33,862 nucleotides of DNA, from assembly GCA_019241285.1 (NCBI GenBank), contig JAFAXD010000146.1:1-33862 (forward strand). The letters run 5' to 3'. Under the pieces are notes generated by a model that ran no database searches, was not told where the DNA came from, and worked only from the letters and a program-made list of their open reading frames with translations. Position 1 is the first letter of the stretch, and every line of letters begins with the position of its first letter. Of this stretch, positions 15,691 to 24,530 are shown in pieces. Both the position numbers and the translations under genes were made by a program. This DNA comes from Xanthobacteraceae bacterium (GTDB lineage: Bacteria > Pseudomonadota > Alphaproteobacteria > Rhizobiales > Xanthobacteraceae).

Positions 15691-15967
15691 GTCCCCGTAT
15701 CGGACCCCGCATGTCCCGCGTGCGGCTTTCGCCAATGGAGCCGGCCCCCCGCACGTGGGGCGACATTGCGTCGATTTCGAGAAGGCCCACCCAATGAGCC
15801 CTATTCGACAATCTTAAGGCGTTCCGGGCCTGATCAAAAGCCCCACGAGGATTGGTCGGGTTTTAGGATTATATACTTGTACGCAAAAGCTCGTGGCAGA
15901 TCTCGCGGCTGACAGGGGCGGTCGCCGCGGCTAAAACCGAACGCGCCCCAGCCTGGAGACAGCTCTA
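15691..15967. promoter_or_regulatory. Divergent promoter region, kinase and acyl-CoA dehydrogenase
   Basis: 277 bases separate two divergent starts. An AT-rich patch at 15860-15880 (containing TATACT at 15872-15877) is the best -10 candidate for the rightward dehydrogenase gene, but no -35 at proper spacing was found. GGAGA before 15968 is the ribosome binding site of that gene. Confidence 0.4.
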
Positions 15968-17146
15968 ATGACGATTCCCAACGCGTGGGCCGGTTTTGAC
16001 TTTGGGCTTGGCGATGATCTCGATGCGCTGCGCCACTCGGTGCACAGCTTTGCCCAGGACCGAATCGCCCCAAGGGCCGAGACAATTGACCGCAGCAACG
16101 CGTTTCCGCGCGATCTATGGCCCGAAATGGGGAAGCTCGGGCTGCTCGGGATCACGGTTGAGGAGGAGCTGGGCGGGGCCGGGCTTGGCTACTTGGCGCA
16201 TTGCGTCGCTATGGAAGAAGTGTCGCGGGCGTCCGCGGCGGTCGGGCTTTCGTATGGGGCGCATTCGAACCTCTGCGTGAACCAGATCCGGCGCACCGGG
16301 ACAGAGGCGCAGAAGCGGCACTATCTGCCTAAGCTGATCAGCGGCGAGCATGTCGGAGCGCTCGCCATGTCGGAGACCGGGTCGGGCTCCGACGTCGTAT
16401 CGATGCGCACGCGTGCCGAGAAGCGCGGGGACAAATACATTCTCAACGGCAGCAAGATGTGGATCACCAACGGGCCGGTCTCCGAGACGTTCGTAATTTA
16501 TGCAAAAACCGATCCGGCAGCGGGCGCGCGGGGAATTACGGCATTCATCGTCGAGCGCGATTTTCCTGGATTTTCCACCGCGCAGAAGCTCGACAAACTC
16601 GGCATGCGCGGCTCCGACACGAGTGAGCTTGTGTTCGAGGATTGCGAGGTGCCGGCCGAAAACGTGCTGGGCTCCGTCGGGGGCGGCGTTAATGTGCTGA
16701 TGTCGGGCCTCGACTACGAGCGTGTGGTGCTCGCAGCCGGACCGATCGGCATCATGCAGGCTTGCATGGATATCGTGCTGCCCTACGTGCATGACCGCAA
16801 ACAGTTTGGTCAGCCGATCGGGCAATTCCAGATCATGCAGGCCAAGGTTGCCGACATGTATGTCGGCATGAACGCGGCGAAAGCCTATGTGTATGCGGTG
16901 GCTCGCGCCTGCGATGATGGACGCGTCACGCGCGAGGACGCGGCTGGCGCTATTCTGTACGCGGCCGAGAAGGCGACCTGGATGGCGCTCGAAGCGATTC
17001 AGTGCCTCGGCGGTAACGGTTACATCAATGACTTTCCCACCGGACGCCTGCTGCGTGACGCCAAGCTCTACGAAATCGGCGCCGGCACCAGCGAAATCCG
17101 CCGCATGCTGATCGGACGGGAAATCTTCGAGAAAACCGCGCCGTGA
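15968..17146 (+). CDS. ivd: Isovaleryl-CoA dehydrogenase
   Basis: A 392-residue FAD-dependent acyl-CoA dehydrogenase, the usual family length. Family signatures are present: [16 protein letters not shown] (133-146, FAD/substrate region), MWITNGP (164-170), and [20 protein letters not shown] near the C-terminus. The putative catalytic base Glu251 lies in [12 protein letters not shown], the position and context used by isovaleryl-CoA dehydrogenases rather than the C-terminal Glu of short- and medium-chain enzymes. It would oxidise isovaleryl-CoA to 3-methylcrotonyl-CoA in leucine breakdown and pass electrons to ETF. The methylcrotonyl-CoA carboxylase genes that often accompany it are not here. 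The last bases overlap the aldo/keto reductase start (GTGA). Confidence 0.9.
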   Translation: MTIPNAWAGFDFGLGDDLDALRHSVHSFAQDRIAPRAETIDRSNAFPRDLWPEMGKLGLLGITVEEELGGAGLGYLAHCVAMEEVSRASAAVGLSYGAHSNLCVNQIRRTGTEAQKRHYLPKLISGEHVGALAMSETGSGSDVVSMRTRAEKRGDKYILNGSKMWITNGPVSETFVIYAKTDPAAGARGITAFIVERDFPGFSTAQKLDKLGMRGSDTSELVFEDCEVPAENVLGSVGGGVNVLMSGLDYERVVLAAGPIGIMQACMDIVLPYVHDRKQFGQPIGQFQIMQAKVADMYVGMNAAKAYVYAVARACDDGRVTREDAAGAILYAAEKATWMALEAIQCLGGNGYINDFPTGRLLRDAKLYEIGAGTSEIRRMLIGREIFEKTAP

Positions 17147-17937
17147 ATGCCTCCGCGGCACTGGTTCCGGTCGTCGAGGCCAATGGGGCGCGCATCCCGG
17201 CGCTCGGGCTCGGCACCTGGGCGCTGCGCGGACGAACTTGCGCGCGCATGGTCGAAGAAGCGTTGCGGCTCGGTTATCGCCACATCGATACTGCGGAAAT
17301 GTATGAAAACGAGCACGAAGTCGGCGAGGGGCTGCGTGGTTCCGGCGTGCCCCGCGAAGAGGTATTCATCACCACGAAAGTGTGGTCATCCAACCTCGCG
17401 CCTGATGACCTCGCACGCTCGGCGAACCAAAGCGTGGCTAAGCTCAAGGTCAGGCAGGTCGACTTGTTGTTGATCCATTGGCCCAACCCGCGCATACCGC
17501 TCGCCCAGACGATTGCTGCGCTCTGTAAGGCGAAGAGCGACGGTTTGGCTCGCCACGTCGGCGTTTCCAATTTCGATACCAAGCTGGTAAATGAAGCGGT
17601 GCGCTTGGCGACCGAGCCGCTGGTCAATGATCAGATCGAATGGAATCCGTTCGTCGATCAATCAGCAACGCGCCGAGCCTGCCATAAAAGCGGCCTCTCC
17701 GTCACCGCCTACAGCCCGGTGGCCAAGGGGCGTGCCGCCAACAACAAGACGCTTGCCGCCATCGGCGGGCGCTACGGTAAGACCGCCACCCAGGTCGCGC
17801 TGCGCTTTCTGTTGCAGGAAGGTGCAATCGTCATCCCACGCACGTCTCGCTCCGAGCGGCTGGCGGAAAACTTCGCCGTATTTGATTTCACGCTCGGCGC
17901 AGCGGAGGTCACCGAGATCCGTAAGCTCGCGCGGTGA
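17143..17937 (+). CDS. Aldo/keto reductase
   Basis: 264 residues of the NADPH-dependent aldo/keto reductase superfamily (TIM barrel), close in length to 2,5-diketo-D-gluconate reductase-type enzymes. The catalytic tetrad is complete: Asp49 (HIDTAEMY), Tyr54, Lys79 (FITTKVW) and His112 (LLLIHWP). Cofactor-binding features include the C-terminal [14 protein letters not shown]. The GTG start overlaps the dehydrogenase stop, so translation is coupled and the two should be cotranscribed. Whether it handles a carbonyl product linked to leucine catabolism or is a general detoxifying reductase cannot be settled. Confidence 0.9.
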   Translation: MNASAALVPVVEANGARIPALGLGTWALRGRTCARMVEEALRLGYRHIDTAEMYENEHEVGEGLRGSGVPREEVFITTKVWSSNLAPDDLARSANQSVAKLKVRQVDLLLIHWPNPRIPLAQTIAALCKAKSDGLARHVGVSNFDTKLVNEAVRLATEPLVNDQIEWNPFVDQSATRRACHKSGLSVTAYSPVAKGRAANNKTLAAIGGRYGKTATQVALRFLLQEGAIVIPRTSRSERLAENFAVFDFTLGAAEVTEIRKLAR

Positions 17938-17949
17938 GGCGGACCGAAC

Positions 17950-18552
17950 CTACATCCGCTCGATCGCTTCGGGGACCGGTTCGGCAGGTCCCGCGACGCG
18001 CGCAGCCGCGGATTTGATCGCCGGCACCGCATCCTCGATGCGGTCAACGACGGTGCAGTCAAACATCAAATCGGAATGAATGAAGCCCGATCGCTTCATG
18101 TGCTCGAGCAGTTCGACCAGGGGCTCCCAGAATCCATTGATGTTGGCGACCAGGATGGGCTTGCGGTGACGGCCGAGCTGCGACCAGGTCAGCTGCTCGA
18201 CCAGTTCCTCGAGCGTGCCGATACCCCCGGGCAGGGCCACGAAGGCATCAGCGCGCTCGAACATCATGCGCTTGCGCTCATGCATGTCGCGCGTGACGAT
18301 GATTTCCTCCGCCCCCGTAAACATGCGCTCGCGCACTTTGAGGAATTCCGGAATCACGCCGATGACGCGCCCCCCGTGCTCATGCACGGACAGCGCGAGC
18401 GCGCCCATCAGGCCGCGCGAGCCGCCGCCGTAGACAAGGGCAATGCCGTTCTGGGCCAGGATTTGCCCGAACTTTTGTGCGGTCTCGACGAATACGGGGT
18501 CGTTTCCGGGGCTGGAGCCGCAGTAGACGCAGATCGATCGAATCATACTCAT
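17950..18552 (-). CDS. LOG-family cytokinin riboside 5'-monophosphate phosphoribohydrolase-like protein
   Basis: 200 residues of the LOG/TIGR00730 Rossmann-fold family, formerly called lysine decarboxylase-like. The diagnostic motif PGGIGTLEE is at 108-116 and the preceding RKRMM at 93-97, both needed for nucleotide 5'-monophosphate phosphoribohydrolase activity. The N-terminal CVYCGSSPG and YGGGSRGLMG loops are also typical. In plants and plant-associated bacteria such enzymes release active cytokinin from its ribotide, and many bacterial members cleave purine nucleotides generally. The start could be ATG 18552 or 18546. It is convergent with the aldo/keto reductase and divergent from the ABC exporter. 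Confidence 0.88.
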   Translation of the reverse strand: MSMIRSICVYCGSSPGNDPVFVETAQKFGQILAQNGIALVYGGGSRGLMGALALSVHEHGGRVIGVIPEFLKVRERMFTGAEEIIVTRDMHERKRMMFERADAFVALPGGIGTLEELVEQLTWSQLGRHRKPILVANINGFWEPLVELLEHMKRSGFIHSDLMFDCTVVDRIEDAVPAIKSAAARVAGPAEPVPEAIERM

Positions 18553-18775
18553 TCGGTTACTGTTAGGGGTGTTGTGTGGCGCTTGTTGGGGCCGTATGGC
18601 CTTGTGTTCCGATCACTCGGCCTGCAAAAAATGCACCGTGCGGGGGAAGGTTGGGATGATTGTGGCACAACAAGCCCTTATATGGGCCTTAGGCGGGTGC
18701 GCCGCAATGCGGGGCGGGCCGGCGGCTAGAGCAAGGTAGGGAGCGACGCCCGGCGGGGTGCACCGGACTTAACGA
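18553..18775. promoter_or_regulatory. Divergent promoter region, LOG gene and ABC exporter
   Basis: 223 bases between divergent starts. A near-symmetrical GCCC-TTATAT-GGGC element lies around 18674-18687 and could be an operator or contain a -10. No Irr-type (ICE) or RirA-type iron box was recognised, which might have been expected ahead of an Atm1-like exporter. Confidence 0.35.
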
Positions 18776-20743
18776 ATGAACATTCACCCATCGTTTGCGG
18801 CCGGGCCCGGAAAGCCACGCGTGTCCGGGGATCGGGGCGCGCTGCTGACGGCCCTGGTGCATCTTTGGCCATACGTTTGGCCGTCCGATCGACGCGACCT
18901 CAAAGCGCGCGTGCTGTTCGCGACCGTGCTTCTGTTCGTGGCCAAACTCACCACCATGGCGGTGCCGTTCACGTTCAAGTGGGCGACCGACGCACTCGCC
19001 GATCCGCAGACGGCGCATGAGACCTCGTGGGTCGGATGGGCCCTCGCAGCCCCCGTCGTGCTTACGATCGCCTATGGCGGCACACGCATCCTGATGGCGG
19101 TGCTCACGCAGTTCCGTGACGGTCTGTTTGCCAGGGTCGCCATGCACGCGGTGCGCCGGCTTGCCTTGATCACCTTCGACCACATGCACCTGCTGTCGCT
19201 GCGCTTTCATCTCGAGCGCAAGACGGGCGGGCTCACGCGTGTCCTCGAGCGCGGACGCGACGCGATCGAGACGATCGTGCGCATGGTGATCGTCCAGCTG
19301 TTCCCGACAATCGTCGAACTCGCTCTCGTGGTCGGCGTGCTGCTGTGGCAGTTCAATGCCTACTACGTGGCCGTCATCGTGGCTGTGGTCGCGGTCTATA
19401 TCAGCTATACCTACTTCGCGACCGAGTGGCGGATTGGCATTCGCCGCAAGATGAACGACAGCGATATCGACGCTAACGTGAAGGCCATCGACTCGCTGTT
19501 GAACTACGAGACCGTAAAATATTTCAGCGCCGAGGCGCGCGAGAGCGAGCGCTACGATCGCTCGATGGCGCGATATGAAGACGCCAGCATCAAGTCGTAC
19601 GTTTCGCTCGCGGTTCTCAATGCCGGACAGGCCACCATTTTCACCATCGGCCTCGCCATTGTGATGATCATGTGCGTTTACGGGATCAAGAGCGGCACGC
19701 AAACCGTCGGCGATTTCGTGATGATCAACGCGATGATGATTCAGCTTTATCAGCCGCTCAATTTCATGGGTATGGTTTACCGCGAGATCAAACAGGCGGT
19801 GATCGACATCGAGAAGATGTTCGCAATTCTCGGCCGCAATCCGGAAATCGAGGACAAGCCTGGCGCCAAGCCGCTGATGGTCAATCAAGGTGCGATTCGG
19901 TTCGAGAATGTCGCGTTTGCCTACGAACCGGCGCGACCGATCCTCAAGGGGGTATCGTTCGAAGTTCCGGCCGGCCACACAGTGGCCATCGTTGGGCCCT
20001 CGGGCGCAGGCAAATCCACCATTTCCAGGCTGCTGTTCCGGTTCTACGACATCGGCTCTGGGCGCATCCTCATCGACGGCCAGGACATCCGCGATGTGAC
20101 CCAGGCCTCGCTACGCGCCGCGATCGGCATGGTTCCGCAGGATACGGTGCTGTTCAATGACACCGTGCGCTACAACATTCGCTACGGGCGCTGGGACGCG
20201 AGCGATGCCGAGGTAGAAAAAGCAGCGGGACTGGCGCAGATCGACACGTTCATTCGCTCGACCCCCAAGGGGTACGAGACCGAGGTCGGCGAACGCGGTT
20301 TGAAGCTATCCGGCGGCGAGAAGCAGCGGGTCGCCATCGCGCGCACCATCCTCAAGGCTCCGCCGATCCTATTGCTCGATGAGGCAACCTCCGCGCTCGA
20401 CAGCCATACCGAGCGCGAAATTCAGGATGCGCTTGATCGCGTCTCGCGCAATCGCACCACGTTGGTGATTGCTCATCGGCTATCCACAATCGTCGAGGCG
20501 GACGAAATTATCGTGCTCGACCACGGCGTGATCGTCGAGCGGGGGACGCACGCCCAGCTGCTCGCGGCACGCGGGCTCTATGCCAGCATGTGGAACCGCC
20601 AACGCGAGGCCGAGGCGGCCCGGGAGAAGCTCGCGCTTGCCGGCGATGATGCCGAGGAGGCGGTCAGCCCTGTTCCCGCCACGCCAGAGCCTGAAGCACA
20701 GCCGCAACCCCGGCTTCGGATGACCGACGCTGCCGCAGAGTAA
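18776..20743 (+). CDS. Atm1-like ABC exporter (fused membrane and ATPase domains)
   Basis: 655 residues: six-helix exporter domain (about 40-335) and nucleotide-binding domain (about 365-605). Walker A GPSGAGKST is at 407-415, the signature LSGGEKQR starts at 511, Walker B is ILLLDEATSALD, and the H-loop is VIAHRLST. The segment NYETVKYFSAE and the overall pattern match the Atm1/ABCB7/HMT1 group, which exports glutathione-linked sulfur, iron-sulfur precursors or metal-glutathione conjugates. The C-terminus carries a Pro/Glu-rich extension. It is 12 bases upstream of psd, so it begins an apparent four-gene operon. The start ATG has no strong ribosome binding site. Confidence 0.9.
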   Translation: MNIHPSFAAGPGKPRVSGDRGALLTALVHLWPYVWPSDRRDLKARVLFATVLLFVAKLTTMAVPFTFKWATDALADPQTAHETSWVGWALAAPVVLTIAYGGTRILMAVLTQFRDGLFARVAMHAVRRLALITFDHMHLLSLRFHLERKTGGLTRVLERGRDAIETIVRMVIVQLFPTIVELALVVGVLLWQFNAYYVAVIVAVVAVYISYTYFATEWRIGIRRKMNDSDIDANVKAIDSLLNYETVKYFSAEARESERYDRSMARYEDASIKSYVSLAVLNAGQATIFTIGLAIVMIMCVYGIKSGTQTVGDFVMINAMMIQLYQPLNFMGMVYREIKQAVIDIEKMFAILGRNPEIEDKPGAKPLMVNQGAIRFENVAFAYEPARPILKGVSFEVPAGHTVAIVGPSGAGKSTISRLLFRFYDIGSGRILIDGQDIRDVTQASLRAAIGMVPQDTVLFNDTVRYNIRYGRWDASDAEVEKAAGLAQIDTFIRSTPKGYETEVGERGLKLSGGEKQRVAIARTILKAPPILLLDEATSALDSHTEREIQDALDRVSRNRTTLVIAHRLSTIVEADEIIVLDHGVIVERGTHAQLLAARGLYASMWNRQREAEAAREKLALAGDDAEEAVSPVPATPEPEAQPQPRLRMTDAAAE

Positions 20744-20755
20744 GAAATACCCCGC

Positions 20756-21457
20756 ATGTCCATCAGTAAATCGATCCGTTCGCAGTTGGCGCCGATTCAT
20801 CCGGAAGGCTATCCGTTCATCATCGGCTTTGCCGTCGTGACGTTGATCCTGTTCTGGGTGTGGGAACCCGGAGGCTGGATCGCCACCTTCGCGACCTTGT
20901 GGTGCGTCTATTTCTTTCGCGATCCGCAGCGCGTGACCCCGACCTATGCGGGCGTGGTGGTTGCCCCGGCCGATGGGCGCATTGTCTCTGTCGCGACCGC
21001 GGTGCCGCCGGCTGACCTCGGTCTCGGCCCGGCGCCGATGTTGCGCATTTCCATCTTCATGAGCGTGTTCGATTGCCACGTGAACCGCAGCCCGGTGCTC
21101 GGCCGGATCGAGCGGATCGTCTATCACGAAGGCTTGTTCTTGAACGCAAGTCTCGACAAGGCGAGCGAGGACAACGAACGCAACGCTTTGATCATCGTCA
21201 CCCCGGAGGGTACCCGCGTCGCCGTCGTGCAAATCGCCGGGTTGATCGCGCGCCGCATCGTCCGCTTCGTCAGCGACGGGCAGGCCTTGGCCGCGGGCCA
21301 GCGCATTGGGATGATCCGTTTCGGCTCACGTGCCGACGTCTACCTGCCGGCCGGAACTGTTGCACTCGTCGGCGAGGGGCAGACGGCGACTGCCGGCGAG
21401 ACGGTTTTGGCCGACCTGGCGGCGCGACCGCACCCACATAGTTATCAAATAGGGTGA
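20756..21457 (+). CDS. psd: Phosphatidylserine decarboxylase proenzyme (short form)
   Basis: 233 residues, the length of the short bacterial/archaeal-type Psd. Two hydrophobic segments near the N-terminus (21-35 and 39-52) anchor it at the inner membrane. The conserved core includes [23 protein letters not shown] and, near the C-terminus, RFGSR, where self-cleavage between Gly190 and Ser191 would generate the pyruvoyl cofactor. It converts phosphatidylserine to phosphatidylethanolamine. Downstream is pssA, which makes the substrate, so the pair encodes the two-step pathway from CDP-diacylglycerol. Confidence 0.95.
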   Translation: MSISKSIRSQLAPIHPEGYPFIIGFAVVTLILFWVWEPGGWIATFATLWCVYFFRDPQRVTPTYAGVVVAPADGRIVSVATAVPPADLGLGPAPMLRISIFMSVFDCHVNRSPVLGRIERIVYHEGLFLNASLDKASEDNERNALIIVTPEGTRVAVVQIAGLIARRIVRFVSDGQALAAGQRIGMIRFGSRADVYLPAGTVALVGEGQTATAGETVLADLAARPHPHSYQIG

Positions 21458-21536
21458 ATTTTATGGTGCAAAGGTCTGAATTGTATGGAAAATTCTATAT
21501 TTGCGCGAGAGGCGGGTAAAGCTTTCCGCTCGGGCC

Positions 21537-22460
21537 ATGAAAAAGTATAATCAACACATGCGCAGGATCTTTCCGCCGTTCGAGCCCGATCTGCCGGGAC
21601 TGCGCCGGAAACGGTTTCGGCCGGTCCCGTTTCGCACGCTTGCGCCCAATCTGGTCACACTGCTCGCCCTCTGCGCGGGCCTGACGGCGGTCCGGTTTGC
21701 GGTCGAGAACAAGCTCGACTGGGCAGTGGGATGCATCGTGCTCGCAGCGACGCTCGACGGCATCGATGGACGACTGGCGCGGCTCATCAAGGGCACCTCT
21801 CGCTTCGGTGCCGAGCTGGATAGCCTGGCCGACTTCGTCAATTTCGGCGTGGCCCCCGGTCTGATGCTCTATTTCTGGAGTCTGCACGACCTGAAGAACG
21901 TCGGATGGATCGTGGCGCTGCTGTTCGCGATCTGCGCCGGACTGCGGCTCGCGCGCTTCAACGTGATGCTGCACGATCCGACCCGGCCGGCCTGGGCCGC
22001 GAATTTCTTCGTCGGCGTGCCGGCGCCGGCGGGCGCGATCATCGGTTTGCTCCCGCTCTACATCGAGTTCCTCGACATCCCCGGGGTGCGGTTCCCGGCG
22101 CTGCTGACACTCCTCTACACCCTCGCCATTGCCTTGCTAATGGTGTCCCGCCTGCCGGTCTTTTCCGGCAAGAAGGTCGGCACCCGCGTCGCCCCCGACA
22201 TGGTGCTGCCGGTCTTCGTGCTGGTGGTTGCGTTCTTTGCGCTGTTGCTGAGTTACCCCTGGGAGGTCCTCAGCGTCGGGACCATCATGTTCCTGGGCAG
22301 CCTGCCCCTGAGCTGGTTCTCCTATAACCGGCACCTGCGACGCCTGGCCCTCGCGCATCCCGCAGCACCCGCACGGCCGGCCGCTCCGGTCCAGGTCGCG
22401 CCGCAACCATCACCTCCGACAATGCCGCCCGACGACGAACGGCCAGCCCGCCTGAACTGA
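21537..22460 (+). CDS. pssA: CDP-diacylglycerol--serine O-phosphatidyltransferase
   Basis: A 307-residue polytopic membrane enzyme of the CDP-alcohol phosphatidyltransferase family. The full catalytic signature D-x2-DG-x2-AR-x8-G-x3-D-x3-D is present as Asp74, Asp77, Gly78, Ala81, Arg82, Gly91, Asp95 and Asp99. Several hydrophobic helices follow, and the C-terminal 40 residues are Pro/Ala-rich. It condenses serine with CDP-diacylglycerol to form phosphatidylserine for psd. The start at ATG 21537 is a choice; the frame is open from TTG 21501 and ATG 21558 is also possible. The 79-base gap after psd is short enough for cotranscription. Confidence 0.93.
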   Translation: MKKYNQHMRRIFPPFEPDLPGLRRKRFRPVPFRTLAPNLVTLLALCAGLTAVRFAVENKLDWAVGCIVLAATLDGIDGRLARLIKGTSRFGAELDSLADFVNFGVAPGLMLYFWSLHDLKNVGWIVALLFAICAGLRLARFNVMLHDPTRPAWAANFFVGVPAPAGAIIGLLPLYIEFLDIPGVRFPALLTLLYTLAIALLMVSRLPVFSGKKVGTRVAPDMVLPVFVLVVAFFALLLSYPWEVLSVGTIMFLGSLPLSWFSYNRHLRRLALAHPAAPARPAAPVQVAPQPSPPTMPPDDERPARLN

Positions 22461-22469
22461 CGGCCCCTG

Positions 22470-23018
22470 ATGCCCCGCGCACTCCGTGTTTTGACTGTCG
22501 GCGAGCACCGCCCGACCATTGTCGATACCTTGCTTCTCACTGCCGAGCAGCGTCGCATGAAGCGCGGCTTTGTGTTTGGCGGGAAGGGGACCTGCGTCGA
22601 GCTCGATTTTCCTGACCCACTGATCTTGCGCACCGACGATGTGCTGCTGCTTGACGACGGCCGCGCGGTCGAGGTGGTGGCCGAAATCGAACCGCTACTC
22701 GAGGTGAGGGCAGAGTTTCCGGTTCTGGCACGCCTCGCCTGGATGCTCGGGGATCGCCATGTCCCCGTAGAGATCATGCCCAACCGGCTACGGCTGCGGC
22801 GCGATCCAGCGCTGGAGACCTTGCTCGCTTCAGCCGGAGGCAAGGTACGGGCGATTGATGCTCCGTTCTCCCCAGAGGGCGGCGCCTATGCGATTGGCGG
22901 CGCGGCACACGAACATGGTGAGCACCATCACCACCACGGGCATGATCATCATCATGATCACGCCCACGATCATGGCGGTGCGGATCACGCGCACCCGAGC
23001 GGCAAGACGCCTGGGTGA
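22470..23018 (+). CDS. ureE: UreE-type nickel metallochaperone with histidine-rich tail
   Basis: 182 residues: UreE N-terminal domain (about 1-75), C-terminal metal-binding domain (about 76-145) with the conserved His97 in GDRHVPVEI, then a tail (147-175) in which 16 of 29 residues are histidine, with Asp, Gly and Ala between. UreE delivers nickel to urease during active-site assembly; the tail stores or binds extra nickel. No other urease gene is in the window, and this gene starts nine bases after pssA, so it appears to be cotranscribed with phospholipid genes. It may serve a urease encoded elsewhere or another metal protein. It ends two bases from the convergent GST gene. Confidence 0.88.
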   Translation: MPRALRVLTVGEHRPTIVDTLLLTAEQRRMKRGFVFGGKGTCVELDFPDPLILRTDDVLLLDDGRAVEVVAEIEPLLEVRAEFPVLARLAWMLGDRHVPVEIMPNRLRLRRDPALETLLASAGGKVRAIDAPFSPEGGAYAIGGAAHEHGEHHHHHGHDHHHDHAHDHGGADHAHPSGKTPG

Positions 23019-23020
23019 CC

Positions 23021-23665
23021 TTACGGGCGTTTGAACGGATGCCCCGGCATCAGATCGTAGGGGTGCGCCCAGCCAGGTAGCGCCTTGATCCGCCCGAGCC
23101 AGCTGGCGATCGCGGGGTGGTCACCGGCGATGTCGAAGCCGAATTCCTCGGCCGGGTAGTAAAGGTAGCCGACGAGCGAAATGTCGGCGATGGTCGGACG
23201 TCCGCCAAGCATGAACGGCGCTTTTGCGAGCCGCTTGTCCAAGATGGCGAGCGAATTATCGATGCGTCCCTTGAGGAATGCCATCCCTCCAGGGTCGGGC
23301 TTGGGGGCGAAGTTCTTGAGGAAGCGGTATGGGCCGAGATAGCCATTGAGCTTCTGGTTATCGAACAACAGCCAACGCAGACACTCTAGCTGCTCGTCGT
23401 AGTTCTCGGGCTGGAACTTGCCCGATCGATCCGCCAGGTAGGTGAGGATCACGCCGGACTGGCTGAGTTTTTTCGCACCGTGGACGAGCACCGGCGCTTC
23501 GCCCATTTCGTTGACGTCGGTGCGGAACTCCGGCGTTCGCTGCACACCGGCCGCAAAGAAATCAACGAACACCGGCTCCCAATCGGCGCCGATCAGATTG
23601 AGCATCAGCGCGGCCCGATAGGAGTTTCCCGATTGCGCGAAGCAGTGGAGCTGATACTCGGCCAT
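23021..23665 (-). CDS. Glutathione S-transferase
   Basis: 214 residues with a thioredoxin-fold N-terminal domain (1-80) and an all-helical C-terminal domain (90-205). The N-terminal CFAQSGNSYRAALML resembles the GSH-binding start of bacterial GSTs, with a Ser near residue 12 or 15 as likely catalytic residue. EAPVLVHG and QSGVILTYLA match the cis-Pro and glutathione gamma-glutamyl-binding segments. The C-terminal domain has the conserved PTIADISLVGYL. It conjugates or reduces electrophiles with glutathione; the substrate is unknown. It is convergent with ureE. Confidence 0.9.
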   Translation of the reverse strand: MAEYQLHCFAQSGNSYRAALMLNLIGADWEPVFVDFFAAGVQRTPEFRTDVNEMGEAPVLVHGAKKLSQSGVILTYLADRSGKFQPENYDEQLECLRWLLFDNQKLNGYLGPYRFLKNFAPKPDPGGMAFLKGRIDNSLAILDKRLAKAPFMLGGRPTIADISLVGYLYYPAEEFGFDIAGDHPAIASWLGRIKALPGWAHPYDLMPGHPFKRP

Positions 23666-23762
23666 GGACTCGTCCCCGGAGCAGAAGGCGTTGCGCTTGA
23701 GTGCGTGACGTGATGCGAGCGCACTCTTTTGCAGTTCAGCAGGTTGGTCAAGCCGTGCTGCT

Positions 23763-24449
23763 CTAAACCGAGAGCTCGAAGGCTTCCATGAATCCGCGGC
23801 GTCCGGTAGGCGTGATGTTCAGCGCGCGGCTGTCGCGGACGCGTTCGACCCAACCAAGCTCGAAACAGCGGTTCGCCAGCGCGGCGCCCACCGCACCACC
23901 GATATGCGGCCGCCGTTCGGTCCAGTCCACGCACGGCCGGCAGAACACGCGGCGCCGCGCCCGCGCAGCCGACAGATCAACCCCGAGCTCCGTGAGAAAT
24001 GCGGCGCCGGCCTCGGTCACCTCGCCAGCCTCGTTCCCCAGCACGACGCAATCGCAGGCGATGAGGCGATCCGCGATGCCGACACCAAGCTCGCCGGCAA
24101 AATGGTCGTAGCAGGTGCGCGCGTGCCGGATCAGGTCATCGGCTTTGGAACGCGGCTGCAAGCGTGGCGGCCCGGTGAGCGCCACCGCCATGATGCTCTC
24201 CAGCATCTGGCCGACATGAGCCCCGGTGAGCCGATAATAGCGATGGCGGCCCTGCTTGCAGACATCGATCAGGCGGGCGCCACGAAGCTTGGAAAGGTGT
24301 CCGCTCGTCGTCTGCGCCGAGACACCCGCCGCATAGGCGAGTTCCGTTGCGGTGAGCGCGCGTCCATCGAGGAGGGCGCACAGGATATTGGCGCGGGCGG
24401 GATCGCCCACCAAGGCGGCCACTTCTGCCATTTGCGGGATACCTTGCAT
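23763..24449 (-). CDS. ArsR-family winged-helix regulator with long C-terminal domain
   Basis: 228 residues from ATG 24449. The N-terminal 90 residues form an ArsR winged helix, with the recognition region VSAQTTSGHLSKL and the wing GRHRYYRL. The remaining ~135 residues are longer than in ordinary ArsR sensors and contain scattered Cys (e.g. CYDHF, CDCVV, CRPCVDW), which might bind metal or sense oxidants. The frame extends to ATG 24524, just after the methyltransferase stop, where AAGGTGG is too close to the ATG to decide. It probably shares a transcript with the upstream methyltransferase gene and may regulate it or the nearby GST. Confidence 0.82.
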   Translation of the reverse strand: MQGIPQMAEVAALVGDPARANILCALLDGRALTATELAYAAGVSAQTTSGHLSKLRGARLIDVCKQGRHRYYRLTGAHVGQMLESIMAVALTGPPRLQPRSKADDLIRHARTCYDHFAGELGVGIADRLIACDCVVLGNEAGEVTEAGAAFLTELGVDLSAARARRRVFCRPCVDWTERRPHIGGAVGAALANRCFELGWVERVRDSRALNITPTGRRGFMEAFELSV

Positions 24450-24530
24450 GCGTCGAATATGAGCGCTGCGGGGTCGGCCTGCCAGCGCCGATACTTCGGC
24501 CGTAGCCGAAGCAATTGGGCACATCCCACC

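Noticed and set aside
18689-19978. A 429-codon leftward open frame opposite the ABC exporter
   Set aside because: Histidine/Asp/Arg-rich shadow of a conserved transporter; no family resemblance.
22921-23000. CAT/CAC-rich tract that looks like a simple repeat
   Set aside because: It encodes the histidine-rich tail of UreE in frame, so it is coding and functional rather than an independent repeat.
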